Source of the DNA: CAZIWJ01 sp964542855
GTDB taxonomy: Bacteria; Bacteroidota; Bacteroidia; Cytophagales; Cyclobacteriaceae
NCBI GenBank assembly: GCA_964542855.1
Contig: CAZIWJ010000190.1
Span: 1 to 7,191, forward strand
Reading direction: 5' to 3'
DNA length: 7,191 bases
The first letter of the stretch is position 1. Every line of letters starts with the position of its first letter. Under the pieces are notes generated by a model. The model made no database searches. It saw only the letters and a program-made list of their open reading frames with translations, and was not told the DNA's origin. A program made the position numbers and the translations under genes. Positions 6,706 to 7,191 of this stretch are shown piece after piece.

Positions 6706-7191
6706 CTATTTTAATAAGGTTACCGTTCCCGTCTCAGAAAATGGGTTTCCTCCTGCATACCGTCCATTCACCAGGTAAGTATATACTCCGGAGGGTAGTT
6801 CAGTCGCATTTTTGTAGTGCAACCCGTTCCAGCCTACTAAATTGGCTTCCTGAAAAGAAGTGGTTTCATACACGACAGCCCCCCACTTGTTATAAACTTT
6901 AAATACAAAGCCTTCCGGGGTAATATTCTCGCCGTACACCCGCAGGTAACGATCATCTTCTTCTGTTGCTGAGGTAGGAGAAAACGCATTGGGAACGTAC
7001 AGAATGCCCTGGGCCGGATCAACTATTTCTTCTGCAATAGCGAATACACTGGCTAGCGCAACTGTTTCGCTGGTTACGGTTCCTTCTGACCGGCTACCGG
7101 TTTGCAAAGAGGCCCCCAGGCTTCTGAAGCGGGTGGAAACCGAATCGGCTTCGGCAATAACCGCTGTTTCCAGATTCTGTATACTATCGAG
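6706..7191 (-). CDS. T9SS type B sorting domain protein, C-terminal part (5' end outside window)
   Basis: The frame is open to the right edge, so the 161 residues seen are only the C-terminal end of a larger exported protein. The last 95 or so residues are a type B (gliding-motility-associated) C-terminal domain: VPNAFSP, then FKVYNKWGAVVYET, VGWNGLHYK, LPSGVYTYLVNGRY, and the end GTVTLLK. These match the family pattern of NaFSP, YnrWG, WdG, P-x-GvYvY and a final G-x-vtlik. The first motif is altered, with TSATEEDDRYLRVYG where most members have NGDGxND. Ahead of the domain is a Ser, Thr, Ala and Glu-rich stretch (start LDSIQNLETAVIAEADS) with no recognisable adhesin repeat. The domain directs export by T9SS and surface display or release. 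The internal TTG at 7107 is not a start. It is first in the visible operon, followed by the PorP/SprF gene after 9 bases. Confidence 0.9.
   Translation of the reverse strand, partial: LDSIQNLETAVIAEADSVSTRFRSLGASLQTGSRSEGTVTSETVALASVFAIAEEIVDPAQGILYVPNAFSPTSATEEDDRYLRVYGENITPEGFVFKVYNKWGAVVYETTSFQEANLVGWNGLHYKNATELPSGVYTYLVNGRYAGGNPFSETGTVTLLK

Noticed and set aside
7105..7107. TTG at 7107 as start of a 133-residue protein
   Set aside because: The same frame stays open to the right edge and the type B domain is always at the end of a longer exported protein with its own signal peptide, so this is an internal Leu codon.

Overview
The window looks like chromosomal DNA of a Bacteroidota, most likely a Cytophagales-type marine or soil bacterium. 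The main reason is the minus-strand block on the right. It holds the end of a protein with a type IX secretion system (T9SS) type B sorting domain, a PorP/SprF-family outer membrane protein, and an OmpA-family protein with PorE-like domain order. T9SS is confined to the Bacteroidetes group. Moderate GC, the lack of clear Shine-Dalgarno sites and a TAnnTTTG-like promoter element fit this. The species cannot be told from the sequence.

Layout from left to right: (1) 1-92, plus strand, the last 29 codons of an unrecognised gene, followed by a hairpin at 103-134 that looks like its transcription end. (2) 117-914, minus strand, a YwqG/DUF1963 protein. (3) 986-2014, minus strand, a secreted transglutaminase-like protein with an intact Cys-His-Asp triad, probably cotranscribed with or just upstream of the DUF1963 gene. 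(4) 2015-2138, an AT-rich divergent promoter region. (5) 2139-2984, plus strand, a tandem-domain universal stress protein. (6) 2995-7191, minus strand, the T9SS-linked block, transcribed from beyond the right edge in the order type B cargo, PorP/SprF, OmpA/LysM protein, with gaps of 9 and 0 bases.

The right block reads as a cell-surface display unit. The cargo is exported by T9SS through its type B C-terminal domain, the SprF-like barrel is its likely outer membrane partner, and the periplasmic OmpA protein ties the assembly to peptidoglycan. The OmpA protein is unusual in carrying two extra C-terminal LysM modules, which would give a second mode of wall binding. The left half is ordinary housekeeping or accessory content with no obvious functional link to the right half.

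I found no CRISPR array, RNA gene, insertion sequence or phage-like element. The most notable points are the OmpA-LysM tail, the altered first motif of the type B sorting domain, and the strand-asymmetric hairpin at 103-134. I did not find evidence for a wholly new system.
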